A stretch of DNA of 64,000 bases from Alcanivorax sp. DP30 (GCF_009882945.1 NZ_WTUY01000004.1:429505-493504); one strand, 5' to 3'; counted from the stretch's first letter, positions 38,663-47,218 are shown. A program made the numbers and translations. The notes: a model not told the origin generated them from the letters alone.

Positions 38663-39505
38663 ATGATCCATTTGCGACAGGCTTTTTCATTGCTTTTGTT
38701 TTCCGCTCTGGGGACTCAGTCCGCCCTTGCCCAGGAGCGGGCCATGGAGGAAACCTTTTCCGTTTCCGCCGGTGGGTACCATGTGTTTCGTGCCGACACC
38801 ACGCTATCACTGGTTAGCCGCAACGCAGGCGCCGGTGCCGCCATACGCCCTGCCGATACCCTCGGGCTGGATCTGGAAAATACCGTACTCAAGGTCAACG
38901 GCCGCTACCGGTTCAGTCCCACGTCCCAGGTCGTGGTGTCCTGGTACAGCGTGGGCTCGAACGCCACTCGCACACTGGAATCGGATGTGGACTGGGTCTC
39001 CCCCGACGGCAACGAAACCATCATCGCAGAAGGCAGCCGCGTCTCCAGCTCGCTGGACTACGACATCACCAAGGCCAGTTATTACTGGTCCTTCTATCAC
39101 AACAACAAGGTAGAGCTGATGGCCGGCGCCGGGCTGCATGTCTCCCGCTTTGGCGTAGACCTGGATGTGCTCAACGCCCCCGGAGGAGCGGCATCCAGTC
39201 AGCGCACGGAGAATGCAGAAACCACAGTGCCTCTGCCAACGCTGGGCTTTGGGCTTAACTACCGGGTCAACCCCAGGCTGCACTGGTATCTGCGTGGTGA
39301 GGGCTTCTATATGGAGTTCGATGACTGGCGTGGTCTGTTCACGGATCTGGAGGTGGGCATGGAGTACCGCATCTGGAAAGGACTCGGTGCCGGCGTGGGT
39401 CTGGCCAGCGACAGCCTCAACGTTACCGAAACCAACTCCGACTATAAATTCCGCTATGACAACCGTCTCAGCGGGGCGCATTTTTATCTGTCCTGGACTC
39501 ATTAA
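38663..39505 (+). CDS. Putative outer-membrane beta-barrel protein
   Basis: 280 residues from the ATG at 38663 (signal peptide MIHLRQAFSLLLFSALGTQ, cleavage after ALA). Alternating strands such as KVNGRYRFSPTSQVVVSWYSV and LGFGLNYRVNPRLHWYLRG fit an eight- to ten-strand barrel. The last residues are HFYLSWTH rather than a final aromatic as in most barrels. Function unknown. Confidence 0.75.
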   Translation: MIHLRQAFSLLLFSALGTQSALAQERAMEETFSVSAGGYHVFRADTTLSLVSRNAGAGAAIRPADTLGLDLENTVLKVNGRYRFSPTSQVVVSWYSVGSNATRTLESDVDWVSPDGNETIIAEGSRVSSSLDYDITKASYYWSFYHNNKVELMAGAGLHVSRFGVDLDVLNAPGGAASSQRTENAETTVPLPTLGFGLNYRVNPRLHWYLRGEGFYMEFDDWRGLFTDLEVGMEYRIWKGLGAGVGLASDSLNVTETNSDYKFRYDNRLSGAHFYLSWTH

Positions 39506-39522
39506 GCGGCGTATGATCGCGC

Positions 39523-39550
39523 GCCCGCACCGGCCCCTGCCAGTGCGGGC
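39523..39550. other. Stem-loop upstream of the small ORF
   Basis: GCCCGCAC and GTGCGGGC, 8-bp stem, 12-nt loop, between the barrel gene and the ORF at 39576. There is no T run, so it is a weak terminator at best. Confidence 0.5.
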
Positions 39551-39575
39551 AACATCATCACAGGAGAACTACAGA

Positions 39576-39872
39576 ATGGCAGCAGCCCCTAAACCCATGC
39601 GTAACTGGGCAGCAATGGACCCACTGATGCGCAAGGGCGGTGCCCACCAACCACCGAAAAAACAGACCCGCCCGAAACTGGACTGGCGCAATGCGCTGGA
39701 TGATTTCGACGACTGGCGAGACAGCGACGCAGATGACAATGCAGAGGCAGACAACGAGGGGGCGAAAGTCCCCTCTTTTTTTGTCCGCATGCGGCTGCTG
39801 CAGGCGCCACACACCACATGTAAAACCATTAAAATCGAGGCGCAGCCGCTCTCTGTTTCAGGATCAGCCTGA
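39576..39872 (+). CDS. Small basic/acidic protein whose frame contains an intrinsic terminator (candidate nonstop gene)
   Basis: 98-residue frame, MAAAPKPMRNWAAMDPLMRK onward, from an ATG with GGAG 9 nt upstream. The N-terminal 35 residues are basic (GGAHQPPKKQTRPK), the middle very acidic (DDFDDWRDSDADDNAEAD). A perfect terminator (39756-39782) lies inside the frame before any stop; the next stop is 90 nt later and the residues after the terminator look non-coding. A transcript ended there has no stop codon, as in E. coli arfA. DPLMR loosely recalls ArfA's DPLFR, but I cannot claim homology. Function unknown. Confidence 0.7.
   Translation: MAAAPKPMRNWAAMDPLMRKGGAHQPPKKQTRPKLDWRNALDDFDDWRDSDADDNAEADNEGAKVPSFFVRMRLLQAPHTTCKTIKIEAQPLSVSGSA
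39756..39782 (+). terminator. Intrinsic terminator inside an open frame
   Basis: Stem GAGGGGGC / GTCCCCTC (8 bp with one G-U pair) closed by a GAAA tetraloop (39764-39767), followed by seven T (39776-39782). No in-frame stop separates the start at 39576 from this T run. Confidence 0.9.
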
Positions 39873-39952
39873 CCCAATACACTCAAGCCTTTGCCCCCTC
39901 CTTCGTTCAGCAAGCTGAAACTCCAACTATCCTCATCACCCCTCTTGCTGTG

Positions 39953-39983
39953 CCTTTCGAAACTCGCTTCTCGTCACTCGCAA
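39953..39983. repeat. Solitary heptad arm (CGAAACTCG family)
   Basis: TTTCGAA ACTCGCT TCTCGTC ACTCGCA, a 7-nt period, inverse of the arm at 21533. No partner nearby. Confidence 0.65.
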
Positions 39984-40105
39984 CGGAACCCCTCACGCAG
40001 TTAACGCCACCATATCCTCCATTCCCCTGACGGATTTCGTCATTGTTGGCGCCCATGACAACGGGCATGCTGCGCAGAACCAGTGAGTTCTGAAGCGGAT
40101 AGATC

Positions 40106-40996
40106 ATGACCGACAAACGCATTCTCGTGACCGGTGCCACCGGTGCCCAGGGCGGCGCCCTGATTCCCCTGCTGCTTGAGAAGGGCTTTACCGTTCGCGC
40201 CCTGACCCGCAACCCGGACAAACCTGGCGCCCAGGCTCTCCTGCGCAATGGGGTAGAGGTCGTGGCCGGGGATCTGGATGACAGCGTATCCCTGCAGCTG
40301 GCCTGCCAGGACTGCTACGGGGTCTTCGCCCTGCAGAACTTCTGGGAAAAGGGCGTCGGCTATCAGCGTGAGATTGAACAGGGCATTCGCCTGGCCGATG
40401 CGGCCGCGGCCGCCGGCGTCCAGCATTTCCTGCAGACCTCGGTAGCCGGCTGCGAGGAAGCGGGCAACGTACTGCACTTCGCCAGCAAGTGGAAAATCGA
40501 ACAGCACATCGAAAAGCTGGGCCTGCCTTTTACCATGTTGCGTGAAGTGTTCTTCATGGAAAATTTTTTCGAACCGGTGATGGGCAACAAAGGCAAGAAA
40601 GCCATCAACCCGGCCCTGGTGCTGGCTACGCTGGACGGCTGCCTGAAAAAAGACGTGCCGTTTCACATGGTCACCGTGGATGACATTGCCCGGGCCAGCG
40701 CGGAAATCTTTGCCAACCCGGACAAGTTCATTGGCCGTAAACCGGATCTGGCCAGTGATGTACTTACCGTGCCGCAGATGAAAGCCCTCTACCGGGAAGT
40801 GACGGGCAAGCGACCACTGCCGTTCCGTATTCCACTATGGGCGCTGCGCATGACCAATGCGGAAGCGGCTCGCCAGTATGTCTGGAACAACAACGTTCGC
40901 TGGCGTTTCGATCTGGCAGCCGTACGCGAGGACTTCCCGTTCCTCACCTCATTCGAGACTTTCCTGCGGCAACGGCTTGCCGCTCAACACGGGTAA
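40106..40996 (+). CDS. NmrA-family NAD(P)-binding protein
   Basis: 296-residue atypical SDR: RILVTGATGAQGGALIPLLLEKGF with the GxxGxxG glycines, VRALTRNPDKPGAQAL, then VQHFLQTSVAG. Typical of NmrA/HSCARG-like redox sensors or reductases; the substrate is unknown. The downstream SRPBCC gene starts 14 nt after it, with its own GGAG, so the two form an operon. Confidence 0.85.
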   Translation: MTDKRILVTGATGAQGGALIPLLLEKGFTVRALTRNPDKPGAQALLRNGVEVVAGDLDDSVSLQLACQDCYGVFALQNFWEKGVGYQREIEQGIRLADAAAAAGVQHFLQTSVAGCEEAGNVLHFASKWKIEQHIEKLGLPFTMLREVFFMENFFEPVMGNKGKKAINPALVLATLDGCLKKDVPFHMVTVDDIARASAEIFANPDKFIGRKPDLASDVLTVPQMKALYREVTGKRPLPFRIPLWALRMTNAEAARQYVWNNNVRWRFDLAAVREDFPFLTSFETFLRQRLAAQHG

Positions 40997-41010
40997 ACAA
41001 GGAGCAGATC

Positions 41011-41436
41011 ATGGCGGCCATTTTCGTCGAACACACTTTCACCCGGAATGCGGACACCGTATGGCAACGGATTCGGGATTTCTCCGATTTGAGCTGGCTG
41101 CCCGGGGTAACCGGTTGCCGCGTGGATGGCGAAGGGGTGGGGGCCGTGCGAACAGTCTCAACGGTGGACGGCGGCCAGGTGATCGAAGCGCTCACCGCAC
41201 TGGATGATCAGGCTCGCACCTTTGCTTATCGCATCGTCCAGGCTCCCGGCGTTCGGGAAGAAACCGATTACCGGGCGAGCGTCACGGTGACGCCTTCTGC
41301 GTCGGGCTGCACTGTCACCTGGCAGGCCACTTTCAATGGCGGCAACGCGCCGCAGGACAAGGTGGAGAAGGCACGGCAGGGGGCGGAGCAAATGTACCGT
41401 GTTTGCCTGGCGAATCTGGCCACGGTGCTGGAGTAA
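41011..41436 (+). CDS. SRPBCC family protein
   Basis: 141 residues from the ATG at 41011 (GGAG 7 nt upstream). MAAIFVEHTFTRNADTVWQR, IRDFSDLSWLPGVTGC and the terminal helix QGAEQMYRVCLANLATVL are typical of polyketide-cyclase-like SRPBCC proteins. It is coupled to the NmrA-like gene; a shared small-molecule role is plausible but not shown. Confidence 0.82.
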   Translation: MAAIFVEHTFTRNADTVWQRIRDFSDLSWLPGVTGCRVDGEGVGAVRTVSTVDGGQVIEALTALDDQARTFAYRIVQAPGVREETDYRASVTVTPSASGCTVTWQATFNGGNAPQDKVEKARQGAEQMYRVCLANLATVLE

Positions 41437-41444
41437 GTGCAGGT

Positions 41445-41532
41445 ACGAGTTTCGAAGAGCAAAATCTGTCGCGCCCTTGAGGGGCTTGCTTTTTACCTGT
41501 TGCCTTTCGCAACTCGAAACTCGTCACTCGCA
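41445..41532. repeat. Heptad inverted repeat (CGAGTTTCGAA family)
   Basis: ACGAGTTTCGAAGAGCAAAA at the left; TTTCGCA ACTCGAA ACTCGTC ACTCGCA at the right, 7-nt period. About 37 nt lie between. Confidence 0.75.
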
Positions 41533-41550
41533 CTGAATACATCGAAAGCA

Positions 41551-41913
41551 TCAGGGCTCGCAGATCCAGACCTTTGCCTGGTATATCTGGTCTCTTTCGA
41601 ACACCTGCACCTGAATATTGCTGAACAGTCTGGATGACAGGCTGCCTAAACGGCGGACCCAATCAGCGTCGGACACAACCACCTTACGCTCCACGTCGTT
41701 CCAGTGACGAATGCCGAATTTCAGATCTTCCAGCAGCGTATCCATGGCCACGCCACCGAAGCTCTCAAGCTCCACATAAACACGCACCTTGTCATGCTTC
41801 GCCAGCACCGCCTCCAGCTTCTCCACCATGCTGTCGAACTCCGGGCGGGTGATCTTGCCGGAAATGCGCACGCCAATGACGCGGGTGTCATCAAACGGAA
41901 TCAAGGTCAGCAT
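41551..41913 (-). CDS. STAS/SEC14-like (SpoIIAA-like) protein
   Basis: 120 residues of the SpoIIAA-like family: VIGVRISGKITRPEFDSMV, KVRVYVELESFGG and RKVVVSDADWVRRLG. Such proteins resemble STAS anti-sigma-antagonist folds; their bacterial role is mostly unknown. It ends just beyond the heptad repeat. Confidence 0.82.
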   Translation of the reverse strand: MLTLIPFDDTRVIGVRISGKITRPEFDSMVEKLEAVLAKHDKVRVYVELESFGGVAMDTLLEDLKFGIRHWNDVERKVVVSDADWVRRLGSLSSRLFSNIQVQVFERDQIYQAKVWICEP

Positions 41914-41993
41914 GACATCCTCCCTTCACTTACCCGTTAACAGGACCAGAGTCCCGGCTCTTACGCAGAAAAAGCCACCTCAGCATTGTGCAG

Positions 41994-42188
41994 TTACTGT
42001 CCGCTTTCACCCAGACCGCTCGTCGCGTGGCTCTGCCGCTCTCTCTCGCTGGTACTCGCCTCCTGCTTCACTTCCACCTTGTCCGGGACAGAGGTACTGA
42101 GGCGGGTAACGCCCTCTGCAGACTCCGCCCAGGCCGATGCCGTTGTCACCAGCATCAGTGTGGCGGCCGCCAGTAGTTTGTTTGTCAT
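41994..42188 (-). CDS. Small exported hypothetical protein
   Basis: 64 residues from the ATG at 42188, with AGGAGC 5 nt upstream. A signal peptide MTNKLLAAATLMLVTTASAW is followed by a short, charged mature part with Ser/Glu/Arg-rich end (EASTSERERQSHATSG). No family recognised. Confidence 0.6.
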   Translation of the reverse strand: MTNKLLAAATLMLVTTASAWAESAEGVTRLSTSVPDKVEVKQEASTSERERQSHATSGLGESGQ

Positions 42189-42313
42189 GTTCGCTCCTGA
42201 ACTGTGAACGTCAGGAATAGGACAACAGAAACCGGTATTTCGCTCCCACCGGGGATGCAAAAACCGTAAAAGAACAGCAATGGGGACAGGGAAGGCACAC
42301 AGGAGGAGGGCAA

Positions 42314-42332
42314 GTGCCCCGGTACGGGGCAC
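42314..42332. other. Perfect palindromic stem-loop
   Basis: GTGCCCCGGTACGGGGCAC, an 8-bp stem, lying between ytoQ and the small exported protein. No T run on either side. Confidence 0.6.
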
Positions 42333-42346
42333 CCGTAAGGTCTGGC

Positions 42347-42793
42347 TTATGCCTTGAGGATATAGGTCAGCATCTCCACGACCTGCTCGGGAGTGCGGGC
42401 CACGGCATCCGCCGCTGCATCCACTTCCTTGAGCGGGTGGTCATGTTCTGCATCGTGAAGAATGATCATCGGTGTGCCCAGCGCAGCGGTATAGCCCGCG
42501 TCAAACGCCGCATTCCACTGCTTGTACTGGGGGCCGAAACGAACCACCACCAGATCTGCTTCGTCGATCAGCTTGCGGGTACGGATACCGTTGATACCGG
42601 CGCCCAGACGGTCTTCCCAGAAGCGCTTGTCTTCTGCGCCCAGAATATTCACTCCCACCTTGTCGCTGGCTTCATGATCCGTGACCGGACTGGAAAATTC
42701 GATATCCAGTTCTTTTTCGGCACAACCCTGAATGATCCGTTCGCGCCAATCGGTGTGGATCTCACCGGACAGATAAACAGTCCAAAAACTCAT
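42347..42793 (-). CDS. ytoQ: YtoQ family protein
   Basis: 148 residues from the ATG at 42793 (GGGAGAAG 4 nt upstream). The family motif WTVYLSGEIHTDWR opens the protein, and RKLIDEADLVVVRFGPQYKQ and AAFDAGYTAALG follow; this is a nucleoside 2-deoxyribosyltransferase-like fold of unknown activity. It is divergent from the RsiV-like lipoprotein. Confidence 0.88.
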   Translation of the reverse strand: MSFWTVYLSGEIHTDWRERIIQGCAEKELDIEFSSPVTDHEASDKVGVNILGAEDKRFWEDRLGAGINGIRTRKLIDEADLVVVRFGPQYKQWNAAFDAGYTAALGTPMIILHDAEHDHPLKEVDAAADAVARTPEQVVEMLTYILKA

Positions 42794-42945
42794 TTCGCTT
42801 CTCCCAATGACAGCAATCGCGACCCCCGAAGGGCCGGTGCAGGATAGTGCTTGCTGTTCACGGTTGCAAAAGGCAACTTGAACACGCAAAAACGCTGGCA
42901 TTAAATGCCTTTACTCGTGTTCACCACCTTATAGAAGGGTACGTC

Positions 42946-43743
42946 ATGCGCATGACAATGGCGCTTCTGCTTGGCCTTTTGCTGCTGAGTGGTTGCGACA
43001 ATACCGAAGCGCCCGACACAAACCGGGCCGACAGCCATACCAGCAACCCATCCGCTCAAACAAACGGAAAACTGACCCGCATCCGCATTGAGCTGAACAA
43101 AAGCGCACCACAGTGTGAAGGGGATGGCTGCCCCCGGGTACATATTGCCTGGGTCAACTATGAAGACCAGCCCGAACTCAACGCGGCCATCGAAACCCGC
43201 CTCGCCTCCATGCTGGTGCGGATGGATGGTGACGCCACTCATGATGGCAGCATCGAAGGCCTGGCCGATGCCTTCCTGGCCGACGCCGCCGACATGGCCA
43301 TGGCCGCTGAGCAAGGTTGGGAACTCAGCGCTACCGTGAAACAGCAACGCAGCGAAAATGGTCTGCTGACCCTGAGTATGGAAAGCTACGAATACACTGG
43401 CGGGGCCCACGGCCAACCCAATGTGGGCTACTTCCACTGGGACGTGGAAAACCAGCAATGGCTTCAACTCAATGATCTGCTGGTGCCAGGCCAACAGGAG
43501 GCGTTCTGGAACCGGGCACGACAAGCCCACAAGGATTGGCTGGACACTCAGGACCTGGATGACAACTTCCGGGACAGCTGGCCCTTCGAGCAAACCGACG
43601 ACGTGTTTTTCAACGGCAAGGGGCTGGTGCTGCAATACAATGTCTACCACATTGCCCCCTACGCAATGGGCCAGCCCCGGTTGACATTACCCTATGAAAA
43701 ACTGACCGGGATTGTGCGGGAGAAATATTTGCCGGCGGAATAA
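42946..43743 (+). CDS. RsiV-like lipoprotein (DUF3298/DUF4163)
   Basis: 265 residues from the ATG at 42946; earlier in-frame codons lie in the ytoQ promoter region. Lipobox LLLLSGC, with Cys at about 17. The C-terminal half carries SYEYTGGAHGQPNVGYFHWD and VLQYNVYHIAPYAMGQP, typical of the DUF3298/RsiV domain. RsiV is a lysozyme-binding anti-sigma factor, but no sigma factor is here. Confidence 0.85.
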   Translation: MRMTMALLLGLLLLSGCDNTEAPDTNRADSHTSNPSAQTNGKLTRIRIELNKSAPQCEGDGCPRVHIAWVNYEDQPELNAAIETRLASMLVRMDGDATHDGSIEGLADAFLADAADMAMAAEQGWELSATVKQQRSENGLLTLSMESYEYTGGAHGQPNVGYFHWDVENQQWLQLNDLLVPGQQEAFWNRARQAHKDWLDTQDLDDNFRDSWPFEQTDDVFFNGKGLVLQYNVYHIAPYAMGQPRLTLPYEKLTGIVREKYLPAE

Positions 43744-43745
43744 AC

Positions 43746-43810
43746 GCGTTTCGAGGCGCGGGTTGCCAAGTTCAAAACCTTTCGAAACTCGCGCCTCGAA
43801 ACTCAAAACC
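43746..43810. repeat. Heptad inverted repeat (CGAAACTCG family)
   Basis: TTTCGAA ACTCGCG CCTCGAA ACTCAAA at the right and its inverse GTTTCGAGGCGCGGGTTG at the left; lies between two convergent genes. Confidence 0.7.
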
Positions 43811-43818
43811 CTTTACCT

Positions 43819-44577
43819 CTACGCTGCCGCAAGCAACATCAAAAACACCAGCTCCGACAACACCACACTGGCCCCCAGTGCATCGCCCGTATAGCCACCC
43901 AGGCTACGTTTCAGCATGGCGCCCCATAGCGCGGCCACAAGGACTACCGCGATCAGCGCTGGCAACAGCACATCAAACAACACTGCCATAATCACAACCC
44001 CGACAGCCGCCACCAGCAAACGCTGACCACTGAATCCTTCTGCCACCGGCTTACTCTTGCTGGTATCCGGGTCGGACACATAAGGCAGCCAACGCATCAG
44101 GCACAGGGGCGCAAGGCGGCTCACCGCCGGGGCGAGCAGCAAGCCCAGCCACACCGGTGTCACCTCGGTCAGCAGCGCCACTTTCAGCAACAACACCAGC
44201 ATCAAGGCCGCCGCCCCATAGGTGCCAATGCGACTGTCCTTCATGATCTCCAGGCGCCGCGCCACTGTATAACCGCCGCCCAGACCATCCGCGCTATCGG
44301 CCATGCCATCCTCATGGAAGGCGCCGGTAATCCACAGATGAAAGGCCAGCACCAGCAACACACAGACCAGCGGTGACCACCAACCGGACAATACGGTATA
44401 AAGGCCGGCGTAAATGGCGCCCAGCAACAAACCCACCAGTGGAAAGTAGACACTGCACTGGTTCATCAATCGCTGGGAATAGTCAACTTTCACCAACATG
44501 GGAAGCCGGGTCAGAAAACCCAGCGCCAACCAGAAGGCCTGCCATTCACGTTGCAGGCCGGTTGCCGGTCGCGTCAT
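43819..44577 (-). CDS. cobS: Adenosylcobinamide-GDP ribazoletransferase (cobalamin synthase)
   Basis: 252-residue membrane enzyme of the last steps of cobalamin assembly. The conserved acidic motif HEDGMADSADGLGGG is near 90, and KDSRIGTYGA follows; about six membrane segments. No other cob gene is near. Its start overlaps the M23 gene by ATGA, so it is cotranscribed with that gene and the LysR gene. Confidence 0.95.
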   Translation of the reverse strand: MTRPATGLQREWQAFWLALGFLTRLPMLVKVDYSQRLMNQCSVYFPLVGLLLGAIYAGLYTVLSGWWSPLVCVLLVLAFHLWITGAFHEDGMADSADGLGGGYTVARRLEIMKDSRIGTYGAAALMLVLLLKVALLTEVTPVWLGLLLAPAVSRLAPLCLMRWLPYVSDPDTSKSKPVAEGFSGQRLLVAAVGVVIMAVLFDVLLPALIAVVLVAALWGAMLKRSLGGYTGDALGASVVLSELVFLMLLAAA

Positions 44578-45104
44578 TCACCCACTCCCCGAAAATGTGC
44601 CAGCGGATCCAGATAGAACATCTTCTTCCAGCCCTGGGGTTCTGCATCCGCCTTCCAGAACAACGGCAACAGACTCACCAGCGAATAGTGCAGGTGCGGC
44701 GGCTTGCCCGCCGCATTGCCGCTGTCGCCCACAGTACCCAGCTGCTCTCCCGCTGCTAGCCACAGCGCATCACCGACGGTCTGATCAAGATGGGCGTAAT
44801 ACTGCAGCCGCCATTTCGGACCCAGCAGCAACACTACCTTGCCTCCGCGGGCCAGCTCACCGCGGAACAGCACCAGCCCGCCACTGCTGGCGAGCACCGG
44901 CGTGCCTTTCAGCGCAAAAATATCCACGCCCTTGTGAACCCCGGAACGGCCCCACGGGTAATACCAGAAGGTATCCGGGTGCCAGTCGCCAGTCTCGGCG
45001 CCCACCACGGGCATCTGGCCACGCTCCGGCAGGAACAGGCCTGCTACCAGTACGATACCCATAACCCATAAAGAACGACGCACTACAGTGCGGATGCGCG
45101 ACAT
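44574..45104 (-). CDS. M23 family peptidase
   Basis: About 176 residues (ATG at 45104; a GTG at 45116 is an alternative). An N-terminal membrane anchor or signal (WVMGIVLVAGLFLP) is followed by the LytM/M23 fold, with zinc motifs HKGVDIF and HLHYS. Likely a periplasmic murein endopeptidase. It begins inside the end of the LysR gene and overlaps cobS by 4 nt. Confidence 0.85.
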   Translation of the reverse strand: MSRIRTVVRRSLWVMGIVLVAGLFLPERGQMPVVGAETGDWHPDTFWYYPWGRSGVHKGVDIFALKGTPVLASSGGLVLFRGELARGGKVVLLLGPKWRLQYYAHLDQTVGDALWLAAGEQLGTVGDSGNAAGKPPHLHYSLVSLLPLFWKADAEPQGWKKMFYLDPLAHFRGVGE

Positions 45105-45967
45105 AGTTCCAACCACCTCTCAATGCCCGGGCTGCGATATTTCTGCCGATGCAGCACAAAATAAAAATCCCGACTGAAATCCCGCTGCGGCACCGCAAGC
45201 TCTACCAGGGACCCACGTTTAAATGCCTCACGCAGGCACACCCGCGACAGGCAGCTGATACCAAGCCCTGCTTCCACCGCCCGCTTGATGGCCTCGGTAT
45301 GCTCCAGCTCCAGGGCCAGATTCAACTCTGGCACCAGTCCATGCAGGGCTCGCTCAAAGGTCTGGCGGGTACCCGAGCCGGATTCGCGAACAATCCATTG
45401 CGCCTCTCGCAGGTCATCATCCGTGAGGGACGACTTGCCCGCCAACGGGTGATCCGGACTACAAAACACCACCAGCTCATCTTCCCGCCAGGGCAGCAGC
45501 TCCAGATCCGGATGATTCAACTCCCCCTCAATCAGCCCCAGGTCCAGCTCGAAGGCCAGCACCCGATCCACGATGGAACGGGTGTTGGCCACTTCCAGAT
45601 GCACCCGGGCACCGGGCTGCTGGGCCATATAATCGGCCATGATGCCCACTGCCAGATAGTTGCCGATGGTCAGGGTGGCGCCCACATTCAGCTGACCCAG
45701 ATCCCGGTGGCTCTGCAGATCTGCCTCCAGCTCCCTGGCCTGGGCCAGCAGCGCCTCCGCCCGGGGCCAGAACTGACGGCCCAGCTCGTTGAGCTTGAGA
45801 CGTTTGCCGGCTCGCTCAAAGAACTTCACGTCATACAGGCTCTCCAGCTCCTTGAGCGCCCCGGACGCCGCAGACTGGCTCATGCTCAGGCTTGCCGCCG
45901 CCTTGCTGATGTTCTCGTGGTGCGCCGTGGCCAGGAACACCTGGAGCTGGCGCAAGGTAAATTTCAT
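45083..45967 (-). CDS. finR: FinR-like LysR family regulator
   Basis: 294-residue LysR regulator: helix-turn-helix at 1-60 (LRQLQVFLATAHHENISKAA). Divergent from fpr with 134 nt between, as finR is from fprA in Pseudomonas, where FinR activates it in response to superoxide-type stress. GGAGGGAG lies just before the ATG. It heads an operon with the M23 peptidase and cobS, which is unusual for finR. Confidence 0.82.
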   Translation of the reverse strand: MKFTLRQLQVFLATAHHENISKAAASLSMSQSAASGALKELESLYDVKFFERAGKRLKLNELGRQFWPRAEALLAQARELEADLQSHRDLGQLNVGATLTIGNYLAVGIMADYMAQQPGARVHLEVANTRSIVDRVLAFELDLGLIEGELNHPDLELLPWREDELVVFCSPDHPLAGKSSLTDDDLREAQWIVRESGSGTRQTFERALHGLVPELNLALELEHTEAIKRAVEAGLGISCLSRVCLREAFKRGSLVELAVPQRDFSRDFYFVLHRQKYRSPGIERWLELCRASAL

Positions 45968-46007
45968 GACTCCCTCCGGTCGAGCCTGACGCCTATATCG
46001 TCATTGC

Positions 46008-46022
46008 CGATATACAATATCG
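46008..46022. promoter_or_regulatory. Candidate LysR operator between finR and fpr
   Basis: Dyad CGATAT-ACA-ATATCG with 6-bp perfect arms; an extra half-site TATATCG lies at 45994-46000. Position and A/T-rich dyad fit a LysR site for both divergent genes; not experimentally known. Confidence 0.55.
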
Positions 46023-46101
46023 TAATTACCCATTTTACCGATAACAAGGATTGGATTAAATTTCCACCAACTGGAATTTTGGAATAAGCGCAGAGCTGAC
46101 T

Positions 46102-46878
46102 ATGTCTAATTTGAATACCGAAACCGTCACCAGCGTTCGCCACTGGAACGATACCCTGTTCAGCTTCACCACCAGCCGGGACTCTGGCTTCCGTTTCAAG
46201 AATGGCCACTTCACCATGATCGGCCTGGAACAGGACAATGGCCGTCCGCTGCTGCGCGCCTATTCCATTGCCAGCGCCAACTATGAGGAAGAGCTGGAGT
46301 TCTTCAGCATCAAGGTGCCGGATGGCCCGCTCACCTCCCAGCTGCAGAACATCAAGCCGGGCGACAAGATCTATGTGAGCCGCAAGCCCACCGGCACCCT
46401 GGTGGCGGACCATCTGCTGCCGGGCAAGAACCTGTGGCTGCTGTCCACCGGCACCGGTCTGGCGCCGTTCATGAGCATCATCAAGGATCCGGAAGTCTAC
46501 GATCAGTACGACCGCGTCATCCTTACCCATGGGGTGCGCCATGTCTCCGAGCTGGCCTACCAGGACACCATCCAGAACGAACTGCCCAACAATGAGTTCT
46601 TCGGCGAGTTCGTGAAGGGCAAGCTGCTCTACTATCCGACGGTAACCCGGGAGCCGTTCCGCAATCAGGGCCGCCTCACCGACCTGATGACCAGCGGCAA
46701 GATTTTCGACGATCTGGGCCTGCCCAAGCCGAGCCTGGAGAACGATCGCTTCATGCTCTGCGGCAGCCCTGCCATGCTCAAGGATACCACCGACATTCTG
46801 GATAACTGGGGCTTCAAGGAAACCCGCGGCGGGGTGCTGGGTGAGTACGTCATCGAACGGGCGTTTGTGGAGAAATAA
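46102..46878 (+). CDS. fpr: Ferredoxin/flavodoxin-NADP reductase
   Basis: 258-residue FAD reductase that exchanges electrons between NADPH and ferredoxin. The FAD motif RAYSIASANY is near 53-62, the NADP loop LLSTGTGLAPFMSI follows, and the C-terminal GVLGEYVIERAFVEK matches the family. Start ATG at 46102, ribosome site weak. Divergent from finR. Confidence 0.95.
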   Translation: MSNLNTETVTSVRHWNDTLFSFTTSRDSGFRFKNGHFTMIGLEQDNGRPLLRAYSIASANYEEELEFFSIKVPDGPLTSQLQNIKPGDKIYVSRKPTGTLVADHLLPGKNLWLLSTGTGLAPFMSIIKDPEVYDQYDRVILTHGVRHVSELAYQDTIQNELPNNEFFGEFVKGKLLYYPTVTREPFRNQGRLTDLMTSGKIFDDLGLPKPSLENDRFMLCGSPAMLKDTTDILDNWGFKETRGGVLGEYVIERAFVEK

Positions 46879-46890
46879 ACGCTGCAAGCC

Positions 46891-46928
46891 AACAAAAAAG
46901 GGCCGTCGCTGCGGCCCTTTTTTTGTTG
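46891..46928. terminator. Terminator after fpr, possibly bidirectional
   Basis: AAGGGCCG-TCGC-TGCGGCCCTT flanked by A-run and T-run (CAACAAAAA / TTTTTTTGTTG). It could serve both fpr and transcripts coming from yheV. Confidence 0.9.
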
Positions 46929-47023
46929 GCTACCCGACTCTGAAGATCGCTTGCTAAAACGCGGCTACAGCTTTTGGAAAGCCTGGCGTTTTTGCATTCC
47001 AGAATCCTGGCGCCAGCTTGTCG

Positions 47024-47218
47024 CTACTTCTTCGGCGGTTGCAGGCTCACCGGCTGGGCAAGCGCATCAATGGCTTCTGCCGGTTTTTCGTCGAGATTCT
47101 TGGTTGCACCGCAGGACACGCATTCCATCCACTGGCGATCGCCGTCGATAACACGCTGTATCTTGTCCATCTGCCCACATTCCGGACAGGTGGCACCGGC
47201 AATAAACTGGCGTTTCAT
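47024..47218 (-). CDS. yheV: YheV family putative zinc-ribbon protein
   Basis: 64 residues from the ATG at 47218 (AGGA 5 nt upstream). Two CxxC pairs, ATCPECGQMD and ECVSCGATK, form the zinc ribbon. In Pseudomonas a YheV-type gene also follows prlC. Function unknown. Confidence 0.9.
   Translation of the reverse strand: MKRQFIAGATCPECGQMDKIQRVIDGDRQWMECVSCGATKNLDEKPAEAIDALAQPVSLQPPKK

Noticed and set aside
39576..39872. Naming the small gene arfA
   Set aside because: The DPLMR resemblance to DPLFR is too short, and the KGKGSY motif of ArfA is missing. Only the terminator layout is similar.
42314..42332. Palindrome GTGCCCCGGTACGGGGCAC as a core of the heptad family
   Set aside because: It resembles the GTGCCCGCGCC end only in the first six bases, with no heptad arms; probably a simple stem-loop.
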